Assembly (NCBI GenBank): GCA_010015655.1
Contig: ML976715.1
Span: 272,281 to 336,280 of the forward strand
Direction: 5' to 3'
DNA: 64,000 nt
Source of the DNA: Bimuria novae-zelandiae CBS 107.79
Taxonomy: Eukaryota > Ascomycota > Dothideomycetes > Pleosporales > Didymosphaeriaceae
Of the stretch, positions 35,317 through 49,356 are shown one piece after another. The notes below the pieces were generated by a model. That model was not told where the DNA came from, searched no databases, and saw only the letters and a list, made by a program, of their open reading frames with translations. A program made the translations under genes and the position numbers. Every line of letters starts with the position of its first letter. Positions within the stretch are counted from its first letter, which is position 1.

Positions 35317-36054
35317 TAACGTGTTTTATCACTCATCCGGCCACATCAGCCATTCGGCCACCCCACCAAAATCGCGACGCGTCTCTACACAACGCCCGCG
35401 ATGCCAGCCACACAGTACACCCAGCAGCTCTAAAAAGAAGGCAGACTTGCTCTATTAAAGCAGGTAATTTAAACTAAATATATTTTAAGCTCTAAAAAAG
35501 CTATATAGCTATATAGTATTTCTTAATTAATACTTTAGGATTATATTAATATTATTCTATCTTAAGCTATTACTAACGCGTAGAAATAAAAGCTACACCC
35601 TATATAAGAATACGCTTTAGGAGAGTAAATCCTAAATTTTAACTAATAAAAATTTCTACCCTAAATTATTAATATATAATAAATAGTAAATAATTTACTT
35701 ATTATACGTAGCTAGATCTTTTTCTTACAGCTTATAGGTAAGTACTAAGTATCGCACTTTGTGAACACCTAGCTAAAGTAATAAATAAAATAAAATTATA
35801 AATTTTATTTATAACGCGTAAAATATAAAGATCTTATTATAATAGGCACGTAGTATAGGTATTAGAATCCTAAAATAAAGTGGCGTTAGAAGTGGTTTAT
35901 AACGAAACTAGAGCCAATCCCCACTAAGAATTATGTAATGTCCCACGAGGTCCCAAGCGCCAAGCTATAGGACATAGATAGGATGACGTGATTGTACTAT
36001 GGGATCCCACATATACCACGTTTGGGATTTTATAGAACTATAGGATACTATAGG

Positions 36055-36228
36055 TGTGGAGGGTAAAACGAGCTGGATAGTATATAGTTCGGAGATCGAA
36101 TTGATTGATCAGTAACATATGAAAAGTTGCTGTAAGAGCAGTATTTATACTAAGCATTCGGTGTTATGTTTGCCCGCTCCACCTGATCCTTCCGATTAGG
36201 GTACCTACAAGGGATAATTCCCGCGACA
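36055..36228 (+). repeat. Solo LTR D, 174 bp, TSD ATAGG
   Basis: TGTGGAGGGTAA..CCCGCGACA, flanked by ATAGG at 36050-36054 and 36229-36233. Absent from the 3' LTR of Gypsy B. Not RIP-mutated. The family is not seen elsewhere in this window; strand follows the TG..CA ends only. Confidence 0.88.
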
Positions 36229-36343
36229 ATAGGATTAAGCATGTATATAGAAATACGATAATAAGACCTTGTATTATTATATTTAACCTTTTTTATTAAT
36301 TTATAGTTTAGATTTAAATAAGTAACCTTATTAATTTATTTAT

Positions 36344-36596
36344 TGTCCGTACGCAGCAGCGTTACGGTCGGAATACTAGTTATCGCGCGAGAAGGATGCG
36401 CGTGCACGTGCGCGAACAGCCGTGCGTGAACATGTACATATTCTCCTTTTCGTCCGTACGAAGAACAAGACAAGTAAGAACCAGATATTATTGCCCACCC
36501 CTACCATCCGTACGCTGTGCACACCGTACACTACTCTTACTCTTGCTACTTAAGTGCTCATCCCATAAGTAGCTAGCTAAAAGAGCCCATTTAACA
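36344..36596 (+). repeat. Solo LTR E, 253 bp, TSD TTTAT
   Basis: TGTCCGTACGCAGC..CATTTAACA, flanked by TTTAT at 36339-36343 and 36597-36601. It carries CCGTACG-type motifs several times. Absent from the 3' LTR. GC-rich and unmutated. Unrelated to the other LTRs here; strand is ambiguous. Confidence 0.88.
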
Positions 36597-38717
36597 TTTA
36601 TACCATATATACCTTTAATACTAATGCCCCTATTAATAAGCGCGAGCTATTAATACCTCTTTCTTATTTTTAATATTACTTTTACCTAACAACTAACTTT
36701 AGACCTATTAAAAACTAGCTATCTTAAGTAGATTTAACATCTTAAACACCTTTAATATAAGTAAATATAAAATCCTTTCTAACGCACCTAATGCTACCCC
36801 TAATATTAGTAATAAAATAACTATTACCTATATTAAGGGCAGTCTGTTTACTAAACTAGACTTCTTTTATAAAGAGTAAGAATATATAGAACTATAAATC
36901 TTCTAACTTAACTTCCACTTCTACGGAATAAAGAAGGATTAGGAAAAAGCTAATATGACTATATTTACTACTACTTATATAAAGGAAAAGGCCTTTAAGT
37001 AGATTTACCCCTACCTTAACTAATACCTAAAATAAGAAAACAGCAAAGAAGATACTATTAATAAAATTATAAAAAACTATAATAAATTCTATAATAAAGT
37101 TAATAATACTTTAAAGAACCTAACTGTGAAGCTATCGCAGAATAAGTTATATAGTAACTTAAATAAGTTTACTTAGCTACTAAATATAACTCTTAAGTTC
37201 CGCAGATATTTAGACTAGATTAAGTAAAATAAAGCCACTCTTGTAACTATATATTATAGAGGACTTAAACTAGCCCTACGTAAGGAACCACTACGTAGCG
37301 GAGCGAAAACTAATACTCTAAAAGTACTATTAGAGGAGGCTATTAGGATTAATAAGAAATAGTATAAACTAAAGCGTGATATATAATAGAATTAGTGAAA
37401 AAGACTAAGCCATAGACTACTTATAAATAATAATAACTATTATAGCAAGTAATAGACCCTAAGGTAAGATAACTATAGACCCTAGCCTATAAAAGACGTT
37501 TAGTACCATAACTAAATAAACGTAATTAGAAAAGGAATAAAAAAGTTTATAAGTTATTATAAGCCTAACTAATAGCGTATCCTAAATAAAACTTAATAAT
37601 AATAGGGGACCAGGACGCGTAAGTGTTTTATATATAATAAACTAGGTCACATCGCTAGGAAATATAGATCTAAAAATAAGATTATTAGATAGTTAAACGT
37701 ACTTACCGTTAATAATCTATGAGGAAACCAACGAAAAATAGTAAGTAATAAACGCTATTAAAGTACCTAATATAGATTTAGAGCAAACTAACTTGCTTAA
37801 TTCATAATTATATAAGGGTACGAAAGAGGGATTAATTATAAAATATAAAAAAAAACCATTAAAATAAGCTCCTATGCTACACCTTAATAAAAGGAAACTT
37901 ATAACTACTAAAAAAAACTAACGTATTCTAATTCTTAGATAAAAATTAATCACGTAACAGTAATTTTAGATTTATAATAACTAAAATATTACTAAAGGAT
38001 ATAATCAGCACCTAACTAATTACTAAAGATATAAAAAATACGCTAATTATAGTCATAAATACTAAAACTTAAAAATAAGATATATTATTATGAACTAAAA
38101 CTATAATTTATTATATAACCTAGACCACTAAAATCCTAACCACGGATCCCTAAGGTGGAGATTCTGTACCACGGACTCATGCACGACACACTACTACGCT
38201 AAATAAAGTAGATACTTCCCATGCTAGAAGCAACGATGCAGATAGGAATGGTTTAATTACCCTATCGCCGTATGCAATGCAATATATACCTATAGGATAA
38301 TGTTAGGATCTAAACATGTATGGAACGCGGAGGACCAACGGGCCTTAGTAGAAGTGACACTTGGCGGGGTCGCGTAACCGAGGTCACGTGATGTACCATC
38401 CAGCCAAGACATACCATCCTGCCAAGATTGTGGAAGGTGCACCATCCACGGACGGCGCGACTATTTATTAGAATCTAGGGACAGTAGAAAGAGAGATAGA
38501 CGGTAAGGTTTACCCCTCTTATATATAAACCCACACGAATACCCTTAAGGCATTTGTGTTTAACCTATTTATTAATCTATCGTTTAGATCTGAATAAGCA
38601 ACCTTATTAATTTAATTATACCGTACACACCTTTAATACTAACGCCCTTAGTAACAGGCGCAAGCTATCACTACAACCCTTTCCCGTCCTACTAGTACTC
38701 CTGCCCGAGAACCAACC

Positions 38718-39014
38718 TATTAATACGGCAATAGGCTATTGGATCAAGACTTCGTTGCAATAATGTGGTACTGATTTAATTCTTAATTGTAGATCTATTG
38801 TGGTGGGCTGCTATGAGAGGTATTTATTAAGCGTGGTTTGTTCCCTGCTAGCCCGATTAGGACTAGCGCAACAAACCACAGGCAAACTACGTAATAAGCC
38901 GTAGGCAAACTACATAGTGGTAAAAGCCGTAGTAGTGTTGCGCAGGTTTAAAACCACAGGCAAACTACATGGCAGTAAAAGCCGTAGTAGTGTTGCGTAG
39001 GTTTAATACCAACA
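38718..39014 (-). repeat. 3' LTR of Copia J
   Basis: 297 bp, TATTAATACGG (RIP form of TGTTGATACGG) to AATACCAACA. More mutated than the 5' LTR. Confidence 0.9.
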
Positions 39015-42000
39015 CTGGCTATCTTTTTCTTTTATGCTACATATGGCCAGTTTAGCCCAGAACGCTCAAATCTGTAATAAAACATAATCTATAATAGTTA
39101 CTAGTTTTTTAACTAGACTAGCGCTAGTGCGCGTCCTCTTAGTGCCTATCTTGCTGCTCCTTTTGTAGACTTACTACTTCTTGCTATTGTAATTGTACTC
39201 TAAGGTGTTGACTTTAGCGCGATTGACCCAGCCTTACACGCGAAGCTTAAGCTAGTTATAGTTAATAAGATGCTCTATAGCTAAGTTAGAGCTGGCCTTA
39301 GTTATTAAGTCTACTAGATTGTCACGTCTATTAATTCAGCGAATGTCTATGAGATTATTACGCTTATAGGCCTCACGCAGAGCTATAATATTAATTATAA
39401 GGCGCTTCTCCTTAGTAGTGCCAAGCTTAATAAGGTAATTATATAAGGAGCGTGAGTCAGTGCACACGACGATAGGGATATTAAGAAGGTTAAGTCGCTA
39501 CATAATTATGTTAATTGTACCGCTAATTATAATTATAATATTGACTCTATAGGCTATCGCGTAAATCTTAGATATAAGGACGCTGCGAGTGACGCGCTTA
39601 CACTTAATAGATAATTAGTAGATAATATTACCCTTAAACTTAAAGTTATAATTGCTATTTTTAGTCTTATTACTAAGCGTGATTACGAAGCCTATTTATA
39701 ATAACATGTCCTTATTATTAGTAAATAATGTGTTAACAAAGGCGTATAGCTTTAAGTTACTTAAGTCTAGTGGGATGAAGTTAAGGCCGCGAGTAATATT
39801 CTCCTTTTACTAAATAATACGCTTATTTAATTTAGCAATTTCTTCTTTTGTAGGCTTACTCGCTTAGGCTACGGCAGCGAGGTCGAAGCTCGCCTCTAGT
39901 TAACAGATTATTGTAATGTAAGCACCTCGAGCGCGCTATTAAATGTATAATTACTTATTATTAGCTATTTCTAGCTTCTCGCCTTACTTCTTTTGGCGCA
40001 GAGTAATAGCGTAATTATTATTATTAAGCTTGACAATGTAGCCGTTAAAGTCAATTTACGCGTCTGGTGAGAGAAACTACTTAAGCTTAGCCTTAAAACG
40101 TAGCTCTTAGTCTTTAAGGTCTATAAAAGCTTTGTTAGACAGACTAAGCGTGTTGTTAGTTTGCATGCTAATAATGCCGAAGCACTTGCTGCCAGCCTTG
40201 CTAATAAGCAGGTATAGATTATAAGTAGATATTACTATGTAGAGAGTCTTGGTGTGGTATTTATTATACGTTAACCACTAATAGGCACCTGCTTTAGCAA
40301 TGCCGTATAGTAGCTTAATAATAACTATAACTATATTTATTAGATAACTTTCCTTAAGTTAGGTTAGTATGTTAGCTATAATAGTACGCTAGAGTGGATC
40401 ATCCGATTGCGTATAGGCCTGAGTGATGTCACGGAGCCAGAGGTACATGCCTAGCTTTAACAGTAATGGTGCTAGAGCGATAATCACACGCTGGCTTGCA
40501 CGCTGGATGGTGGGAGACTATGTTAGGACAAGCTTCTTATTGTTATTAGCGTATCTTTAGATAACAAGACAGGACTTCTCGTACGGGCGATTAGTAGTCT
40601 TACTCTTAACTTTATTAATAATGCGTGACTTAAAGATACGGACCTTATTATAATAGTAAGGACTATACTTCTTAAAGCAAAAGACACCTTATATTATAAG
40701 GGCGTTAATCTCTGCCTTTATAGATACTTTAAATAGTTACCTTAGTATTATAATCTTGCTAACTACTTATAGCTTTTTAGCTAAGACAAGATTATCACGC
40801 TTACGTTAATTAAGGTTAACTATAGCAGTTACAACTTTATTAGGTTTTAGCTTATTTCTTAAGCCTTTTAGCCTACCGCGCTTACGCTTGGGCGCGGGCT
40901 CCTCTATAATAGGAGTAAAATTATTATTAGAGCCACTGTTCTCCTCGTCCTCTGCGGGAGGGGTAATAATAGTCGTATTGTCTGCATGATACGGGCGCAC
41001 TGCGGTAATACGGAAGGTAACTTATTTATTATTAATTTTAATAACTACGGATTACTTATTAACGTAGAGGGCGATTATCTAATGCGGGCCAGACCATCCA
41101 TAATTCTCCTGCCAGACCTTAACGCTGCTTAGGATAGGTAATAGTAAGATATTAGTTACGTTAAGACTATTACGAGTTGCAAGAGCCTTATTAACTTAGC
41201 GCTTTGCCTTAATCTTGCGCACTTTAGTTATTGCTTTACGCACTACAGCGCCGCGGGCGGTAATAGATAGCGATAGTAGTGATTTCTTTAACAGGCGAGG
41301 ATATGCTCTAAAGACGAGAAGAGTCGGGACAAGTCTGTTAGGACCTGCGGTGTTATTAATAGCCTTAATAGCCATCTGTAAGATATGTTCGGGAGCGGTT
41401 GTGCGTCTAACGTCTACAGAGATTACCCTATAAGCACGGCGGATGGGAGCATAATAATACTCAACCTTACTAATTAAATAATATGCCTCCACCAGGACTT
41501 CCTTAACCTTAACTATAAGTAACGTAGCGTTATTAATAAACTTATTAGTAATAAAGTTCTTGCCAGCATCTGTCTTAATAACGTCGGGAGGACTAACGTA
41601 CATGTTAATCTATATGGCGCGAAGGAGATCCTAAGTAGTGTTTGCCTAGATGTTTAGCATGAATTAAGTAGCTTAAAAAGCTGTGGCTTTATTAACTGCG
41701 TGGAGTACTGGTTTCTGATTAATGTACATTATATTAATAATAACACATAAGTTAAAGTCTATGTTATTATAGATAGTAAAGCGGAAACGGCCAGGTGCTT
41801 TGCTATGGATTTGACACTAGTAATAGTACTTATTAATGCGATTAATAATGTTTTTATTAATATCTTTATGGCCTGCTTTGCTAAGAATCTTGTGTAGTCG
41901 TCTAGTAGTAGGATAGCTAAAGCGTTAGTAAAGCTAGCGCAGCTTAGTCTCGGTTAAGTAGTAGACAACGGTCTCTTGTTTATTAAGCAGGAGCCATAGA

Positions 42001-44349
42001 TGTCCCCATTTACGGATAATTAGGAATTCTTTGCCACCTTAAACGAGCATATTGTCGATGTTGTTAAAGAAGATACCATGATAATCTATATTATTTAAGC
42101 AGAGCAGAAATGGTGTGTTAGTTAGCATTACTATAAAGGTAATTATACTAAATAGCGTGCTAACATTAACGTCGCTAAGGGAGAAACACTCTAGATTATC
42201 TCTAAATTAGATTTGACAACGTCCTGCGGTGGACTTATTAATAACTATAGATAGTTAAATAAGCTGCAGCGCCTTTACTTATATCTTGCTAGTAGTTAAG
42301 ACACCAGCTATACTAGTGTTAGGTATAATACCTTAAAAGATATCTGCGCCGTAGCGTAAATTAAATAAGAAGAGTTAAGCATCTTTATTTACTTTACTAG
42401 AGATATAAAGATTATTGCCTGTAATTACATAAAGTGCGGCAGCGTTATTAAGGCTAGAGACAATAGCGTCGCCGTTAACCTTGCCGCAGGATGCAGTTAA
42501 GTAGACTTAGTTAGTAAAATATGCTTTAATATTATTATTACTAGCATTATTATCGCTGCCGTTGCTGTCTTTAAGCTCTATACCTTTATGGCCGGCGAGA
42601 AATACTTTATAGCTTAGGGTATCAGGATTATCTTAAGCGTATTAGTTATAGCGTTAGCAATGCTCTATGCGCTCCTTCTTTAAGTGTTAAGTTAATTAGC
42701 ACTTAGGCTACTTGTAAATAAAGTATGTCTTATTACGGCGATTACCTAAGTAGTTTAACTAATAGTTATTATTATTAAATTAATTGCCGCGCGATCTGCC
42801 TTAACCTTAATAGTAATAGCTATAGTAGTTATTATCTAATAATCCTGTAGCTTGTCGATTATTATAAATATAGCAGCGATTAGTGTAATACTGCTCATCT
42901 GCATCTCGTGATAGAAACTAGCTATTAGGATAATAGCTTAACCACATGCTAACTGCGTTGCGGAAATCTATAGCAACACCTTTAAATATAGTCGCTGGCT
43001 TTAAGCAAGCTATAGTAGTTACTTTAATGCCACGATATGCGCTAAGGAGCTGTTACGTAAGTAAATACTAATTATAGCTCTTATCCTAGTCCTGTAATAG
43101 TGCCTGATAGAGCATGTTTATCTTACTAATAACTATTTTAAGACACTCTATAGGGTCTTTCTTAGGGTTAGTAGTTATAACGCTCTTAAGCGTAGTGCTA
43201 TGCCACTCTTGGAGGTATATCTAGTAAGCTTGTGTGGTGTTAAAGTACGTGCGTAGCTTATTAAGCATTATATTGTAAGTGAGCGTAAGCGCCTGGGGAG
43301 TAATGTAATTATAGTAATACTAAAGCGCTTAGCTAGTAAGCATAATAGAGAGTGCTATTTTGTACTACTTATCCTTATTAATCCTAACCTTGGTGTAGAG
43401 GTCGTTAAATACCTTGATTTTTATCTTAAGGATGTTGTATTTATCACCTAAATACTTTTACTCTGGCGTGTATAACTTAGTAAGATTAGTAAGCAAATAA
43501 GAGTTATTCTGCACAGGCGTAAATCTAGGTTGTAATAATAATAATAATCCTCCACCTAGCAGAGCTCGCTGCTGCCGCTATTATTCTTTATTATCTATAA
43601 TCTAGTGACACTTAAAGCCTTCGCAGAGCCTTATAAGCTTAAGATGCTTAGCGGGCTATTTTAAGATAGCGGTTAATATAAGGAGTTCTGCGAATTAGTT
43701 AAGGAGATTATTACTATTACCTTGCTTAATGTAGATGCCTTGCTAGCGAAGGAGCTCTTTAAGTGCTTTTTAGATGCGCTTGTTAATACTATTAAAGAGA
43801 TTGCGGGTGAAATTCTTAAAATGCTTCTTAAACTTAAGTAGTAGAAATAGGTCAAATATGTCATCTTCTTCCACCTGTATTATCTAGTTAATAACTATAG
43901 TGTTAAGTTCGTCTGTATTAACGGTGGCGTTAGCGATGTTAAAATCTTGGTTAGCGTACTAGTCCTTATAGATTATCTTGTCTAGGTACCACGAGCGATC
44001 CTTTGTTTGGGTGTACTTTATAATAGCGTTTTAGATATGGGCCTGTAATTGGTGTGATTTAATAAGAGTTAGCGTGGTTGACGCAAATCTCCTTCCAAAC
44101 TAAGTCTTAGTAGGGATAATCCAGGCGGAGAGATCCTTTAAATACGAGGCGCCGCTGATCCTGATACAGGATAGCAGTGAGCTTGTCGTACCTGTACTTC
44201 GCACTAGCGATGCTGTATCCTGGGCCTTGGTAGGGGAGGAGGCATGCGCTAACCGCTTCTATCGCCAGAATACTTAGCCTGAAACGTGCGCTGAGATTCC
44301 CTGTATACAGTATATCTTGCCGATCTGTGGTGTAGCAACCACTAATCAG

Positions 44350-44618
44350 TGTTGATACGGCAATAGGTTGTTGGATCAAGACTTCGTTGCAACGATGTGG
44401 TACTGATTTAATTCTTGATTGCAGATCTATTGTGGTGGGCTACTGTGAGAGGTATTTATCAAGCGTGGTTTGTTCCCTGCTAGCCCAATCAGGACTAGCG
44501 CAACAAACTATAGGCAAACTGCGCAATAAGCCGTAGCAGTGTTGCGCAGGTTTGAAACCACAGGCAAACTGCATGGCGGTGAAAGCCGTAGCAGTGTTGC
44601 GTAGGTTTGATACCAACA
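44350..44618 (-). repeat. 5' LTR of Copia J
   Basis: 269 bp, TGTTGATACGG to GATACCAACA. It lacks one 28-bp internal repeat unit present in the 3' LTR and in the solo LTR at 10236. Hardly RIP-mutated. Confidence 0.9.
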
Positions 44619-47600
44619 CAACCTTAGCCCCTTAGAGAATAGCTACGTCTTTGGGATCTTAACAGATAAATATAAAGCTAAATACTTCTTATATTTAAGT
44701 AAAGCTTAAAATATTACGTTATCTATAATATTTAATAACGTATATGTATCTAAAATATAGTAAATATGCCTATACCTCGAGTATATAGCACACTAATAGG
44801 GTAAAGCACTGTTTAAATTTATACTAAGTAATTATTAGAGTAAGCTAGTATAACTAAACTAATAAGAAGGAAGAAGCTATAGTAAAGTAACTTAAATAAA
44901 TACATGATATAGATACCTACGGGATAAACAGAAAGTTTACCTTAAGCCTATAGAGCTACGTAATAAGAAGATATCTTTTTTAGACCTAGACTTAGGCGAG
45001 AAGACGCATGCAGAGAATTAAATGCTATAAATAGTTAAGTATTAATTAAGCTACTAGTATAGCTTAATAAAATATAGATAAAGGCTCTATTAGACTTAAG
45101 GGTATAGTAAAGCTACATGTCCTAAGATACACTTAATAGAGCCAGACTCTATAAACGTAAGAAAGTAGTAGCTTATGCTATTTATATCGCGAATAGACAA
45201 CCTATACTAAGCACGCTACTAATAGAATATAAAGTATAAATAATCCTTAAAATCTATAAATACTGGGAATAGATTACCTTTAATATACTAGAGGACGCTA
45301 ATTACGATATAATTTTAAAAACTACTCTAGTTTAGGAAGTATAACCCTATAATTAACTAAGAATAATAAACGCTATCCTTTAAGCGCTACGACTATATAC
45401 TATAAGTAAAGCCTATATATTAATAAATTAAAATAGTAAATAAGAGAACTATCCACGATACAGTCTCGCGACTAGAGGTTAATAAATAAACAAGTAACTT
45501 AGTAGATACTAGCAGGAACTACTAGATTATAAAGCATAAGCAAGAAGAGGAATGTATAACTTTTAATATCCCTAATAAATATAAATAATAAAGTTATTTA
45601 TTTTAAAAAGAGAAAGGAGCAGCAGCCCTTCCTAAGTATATATACTAAGACTAGAGAATTATTCTTAAAGAAGGAAAAACGCCACCCTTTAGACCATTAT
45701 ATAGATAGAGCGAAAAGGAACTCTAATAGACACGTAAATTCTTAAAAAAAAGGCCCTTAAGGGGTAATAGATTCACGAATTAGAATTACTAATAGCCTTA
45801 CCTATAATATATATTAAAAAAAATAGAACGTGATAACTTTGCATCGACTATTCAGCCCTAAATAATATAATAATAAAGAATAGATACCTACTACTAAATA
45901 TATAAAAATCCCGATATTAGCTAAGACAAGCTAAGATATTTACCTTATTAAACTTATAAGATAGATACTACCTAATATGCATTAGAGAAGGTAAAGAGTA
46001 AAAGATAGTATTTTAAACTAAATATAAACTATTTAAGTACTAATTTATGCCCTTTAGACTTACAAATACACCAGCAACATTTTAAGCAATAATTAATAAT
46101 ATACTAAGGAACTACCTTAATATATTATAGTTACTTACCTTAATAACATACTTATATTCTTAGGACTAGAAGAGGATTACGTGTAATACGTAAAAACTAT
46201 ACTAATAGTACTAGATAATATAACCCTACGACTTTAGCTAGAAAAGTATAAATTCCACGTAAAAGAACTAGAATTTCTTAGATATATCATTAATATAAAA
46301 GGCATATAAGTAAGTCCTGCAAAAATTAAGGAAGTCTAAATATAAGAATTATTTATAAACTTAAATGAAGTATAAGCTTTCCTAGGCTTTATAAAATTTA
46401 ACTAATAATTTATTACGGACTACTTAAGGATCACGATACCGCTTATAAACCTTATAAAGAAGAATGGACCTTTTTACTACATAAAGAAATACGAATAAGC
46501 TTTTTAGATACTAAAAGAGGTATGCATAACACTACTAGTCCTTATCGACTTTTAGAGTAATAAACTATTACGTATTAAAACAAATACAAGTAACTTAACG
46601 ATAGGCGTATATATAAATAGGAAAAGAACAGAAAATAGCACCTTATTATATACTACCTATATAGGTTTAGCCATTAAGAAACAAGATATAAAGTTTATAA
46701 TAAAGAACTACTTATAATAGTGTAATCTATATAACACTAGAGAATCTACGCATATAGCTACTTAGATCATATAATGTTTACTAATTATAAAAACCTTATA
46801 AGATTTACGACAACTGAGGAACTAATTTAATAATAGGGATAATAGTTAGAACCACTAAGATATTATAAATTTTAAATTATATACACCCTGGGAAAAAAAA
46901 ACAGACAATCCAATGCTCTAAGTAAAAAAAATAGTATAGAAAAAAAGATTAAGATATACTTGGTAGTACTATAATAGAACCTAAATAGTGTACTAAAACT
47001 AATAGCGGAACTTAATTAGCTGCTTATTCTTACACGAGAAGTATCTAAGGAATAATAAATAAAAATTATAAGATAATACTACGACAACCTTATCCATAGA
47101 CACCCTAGAATTAAGAAAATAATAGAACTTATCTAAAGGAGCTATAGCTTTACAGGAATTAAGGGAGTAGTAACTATATATATCTATAAGTGTGCAGAAT
47201 GCCAGCGCAATATGCACGCAACAATCTTAAGTACGGCAAGATATAAGCTATCCAGATACCTACAGTACCATAGGAAGACATCGCTATAGACTTTATTATA
47301 AAACTACCTAAGTTAAAGGATCCTATAAATCGAGTAAGTTATAATACGATATTAGTAATCGCCTACAGATTTACTAAACACATAAAATTATTACTATATT
47401 AAAAAATAACTGTAGCTATAGAACTTGTATTTCTTATTTTAGATTAACTTATATAGCATTACGGCATACTAAAGATAATTATTAGCGATAGAGATAAACG
47501 TTTTACTTTAAACTACTAGATAACACTTATAGCACCTATTAGAACGAAACAAAAACTATTAATAGCCTACTACTTATAGATAGATAGACAAACAGAACGT

Positions 47601-48914
47601 ACAAACTAGATAATAGAAACGTACCTACACATCTACTATAATAACTGGAAAAATAATTAAATTTAATTACTACCTATAGCATAACTAGTATATAATAACA
47701 AAGTATCCACAGTAACTGGATATACACCGTTCTATACAAACCACGGAAGACACCTATATCTCTTTAACTAGATATTTCCTACCGCTATTAGAGTAGAAAA
47801 AGCTATTAATACAGCTATAAAAATAAAATAAATATACACGAATAACTTTAAGGAAACTTTAAGAAAGCTTAATAGTAAGCTATTTTTTTGACTAATAAGA
47901 AACGAAAAATAGTACCTTAGCTAAAAAAGGGGAATAAAGCATATTTACTTATAAAACAATTATAAACTAAAATAAAGCACAGGAAACTAGACTATATTAA
48001 GGTTAAGCTATTTTTTATTTTAGAGTAAATACTACTAGTTAACTACTAATTAGAACTATCACTAGACGTAAAGATATACTTAGTATTTTATATAAACTAA
48101 TTAGAACCTGCAGACCTAAAAACACAAGTTAAAATAACCTTTTAGTACTAGCTAGAGGAAGAAACTAAATTTAATATTAAACATATACTATAATACTAAA
48201 ATTAACCACGTATGTACATTATTAAATAAAACGGCTACCCATATAGCAAGAATATATAAAAACCTAAAGATAACTTAGCCAACTACAGATAACAACTATA
48301 GCGATACTATAGGAACGTAACTAGGAACCCGAAGTAACACCTTCTTAGACCATAGGGTCGGGCGCATCCGGATCTAAAGGAGGAGGATAGATAGCCTAGT
48401 TAAGACCTAAAGAACTAAGTATTATCTTATTCTTTAATTAAATAATATATTACTTAAGATCCATAATGACTTCTAAATATTTAATCTGCTTTATAAAATA
48501 TATGAAGTCTGCTACTAATTTATTTTACTACTTATTTAATAACTACTTTTATTTTAGTAAGTAATTCCACTTTACACACGCTACTTATAGTATAGTAATA
48601 GCTACCTCCTCTTTTATAGCTATAGCGTCTTCTAGCTTCTTTAGATATTTAACTTTAGAGTTAATCTAGGAAAAGTTTAGAACCATAGGTTCTACTAACT
48701 TGCAACGTAATATGCTATTTTTATAATAATTCTTATACTAAACTTTTAATAATAATATTTTATACGTAAGATCCTTTTTCGCGTAGTACTTATAAGAAAC
48801 TATAGCAAGCTAACTAATAGCGTTTATACAATTACCTACGTTATAATAATAGATAGTATTTTAAGAGAGCACCGGGTACTGTATAAGGACATATAAAAAG
48901 GAGAAAGGGAATAA

Positions 48915-49356
48915 TATTAAGATTTTAAAATAAGGTAGCGTTAAAAGTAGTTTATAATAAAACTAGAGCTAAGCTTTACTAAGAATTATGTAATATCCTA
49001 TAATGTCCTAAGCGCCAAGCCATGGGACATAGATAGGATTACGTAATTATACCATAGGATTCTATATGTACCACGTTTAGGATTTTATAAAACTAAAGGA
49101 TACTATAGGATTGAGCATATATATAGAGATATAATAATAAGACCTTCTATTATCGTGTTTAGCCTTGTTTGTTAATTCATTGTTTAGATTTAAATACGTA
49201 ACCTTGTTATTTATTTATGCTATACACACCTTTAATACTAATGGCCCTATTAATAAGCGTAAGCTATTAATACCCCTTTCCTATCTTTAATATTGCTCTT
49301 GCCCAAGAACCAACCCTAGACGTATTTAGGACTAGCTATCCTGAGTGGATTTAACA
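48915..49356 (+). repeat. 3' LTR of Gypsy B
   Basis: 442 bp, TATTAAGATTT to GATTTAACA, aligned over its length with the 5' LTR after removal of inserts D and E. Confidence 0.92.

Larger units (their letters stand above)
35860..36739 (+). repeat. 5' LTR of Gypsy B, with two inserted solo LTRs
   Basis: 880 bp as it stands, TATTAGAATCC to GATTTAACA. Removing the two inserts and one TSD copy each (179 and 258 bp) leaves 443 bp, equal to the 442-bp 3' LTR. This arithmetic supports both insert borders. Confidence 0.92.
38718..44618 (-). mobile_element. Ty1/Copia retrotransposon J, full length, TSD CAACC
   Basis: 5,901 bp flanked by CAACC at 38713-38717 and 44619-44623, read on the minus strand. 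Gag begins beside the right LTR (44107-44340, ..KYRYDKLTAIL..). Integrase at 41196-41603 is the best-kept part: YVSPPDVIKTDAGKNF, then LQMAIKAINNTAGP. The hinge near 40860-40900 reads PKRKRGRLKGLRNK, typical of the region between integrase and reverse transcriptase. RNase H near 39300-39480 reads IPIVVCTDSRSLYNYLIKLG. Scattered RIP stops inactivate it. The two longer open frames (64 and 135 codons) are surviving pieces, not genes. Confidence 0.93.
38301..44664 (+). repeat. Solo Gypsy LTR C interrupted by Copia J, TSD GATAA
   Basis: Left part 38301-38717 begins TGTTAGGATCTAAACA; right part 44624-44664 ends GGGATCTTAACA; together 458 bp, the family length. GATAA flanks the pair at 38296-38300 and 44665-44669. 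No internal region lies on either side, so it is a solo LTR left by LTR recombination inside Gypsy B. Its left 150 bp is unmutated. Confidence 0.92.
35860..49356 (+). mobile_element. Ty3/Gypsy retrotransposon B, full length, TSD ATAGG
   Basis: LTR-to-LTR element inside pogo I, flanked by ATAGG at 35855-35859 and 49357-49361. Gag lies about 36800-37700 with a degraded zinc knuckle near 37620-37670 (KCFIYNKLGHIARKYRS). After an interruption at 38301-44664, pol resumes: reverse transcriptase about 45700-46400 (YLNNILIFLGLEEDYV, catalytic Asp lost), RNase H about 46600-46850, integrase about 47080-47700 (YKCAECQRNMHAT, zinc site partly kept), chromodomain-like end about 47900-48250. A purine-rich tract AAAAAGGAGAAAGGGA precedes the 3' LTR. 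Heavily RIP-mutated. Same family as Gypsy A. Confidence 0.93.

Noticed and set aside
41196..41603. 135-codon minus-strand frame as an independent gene
   Set aside because: It is the surviving integrase part of Copia J, with RIP stops on both sides.
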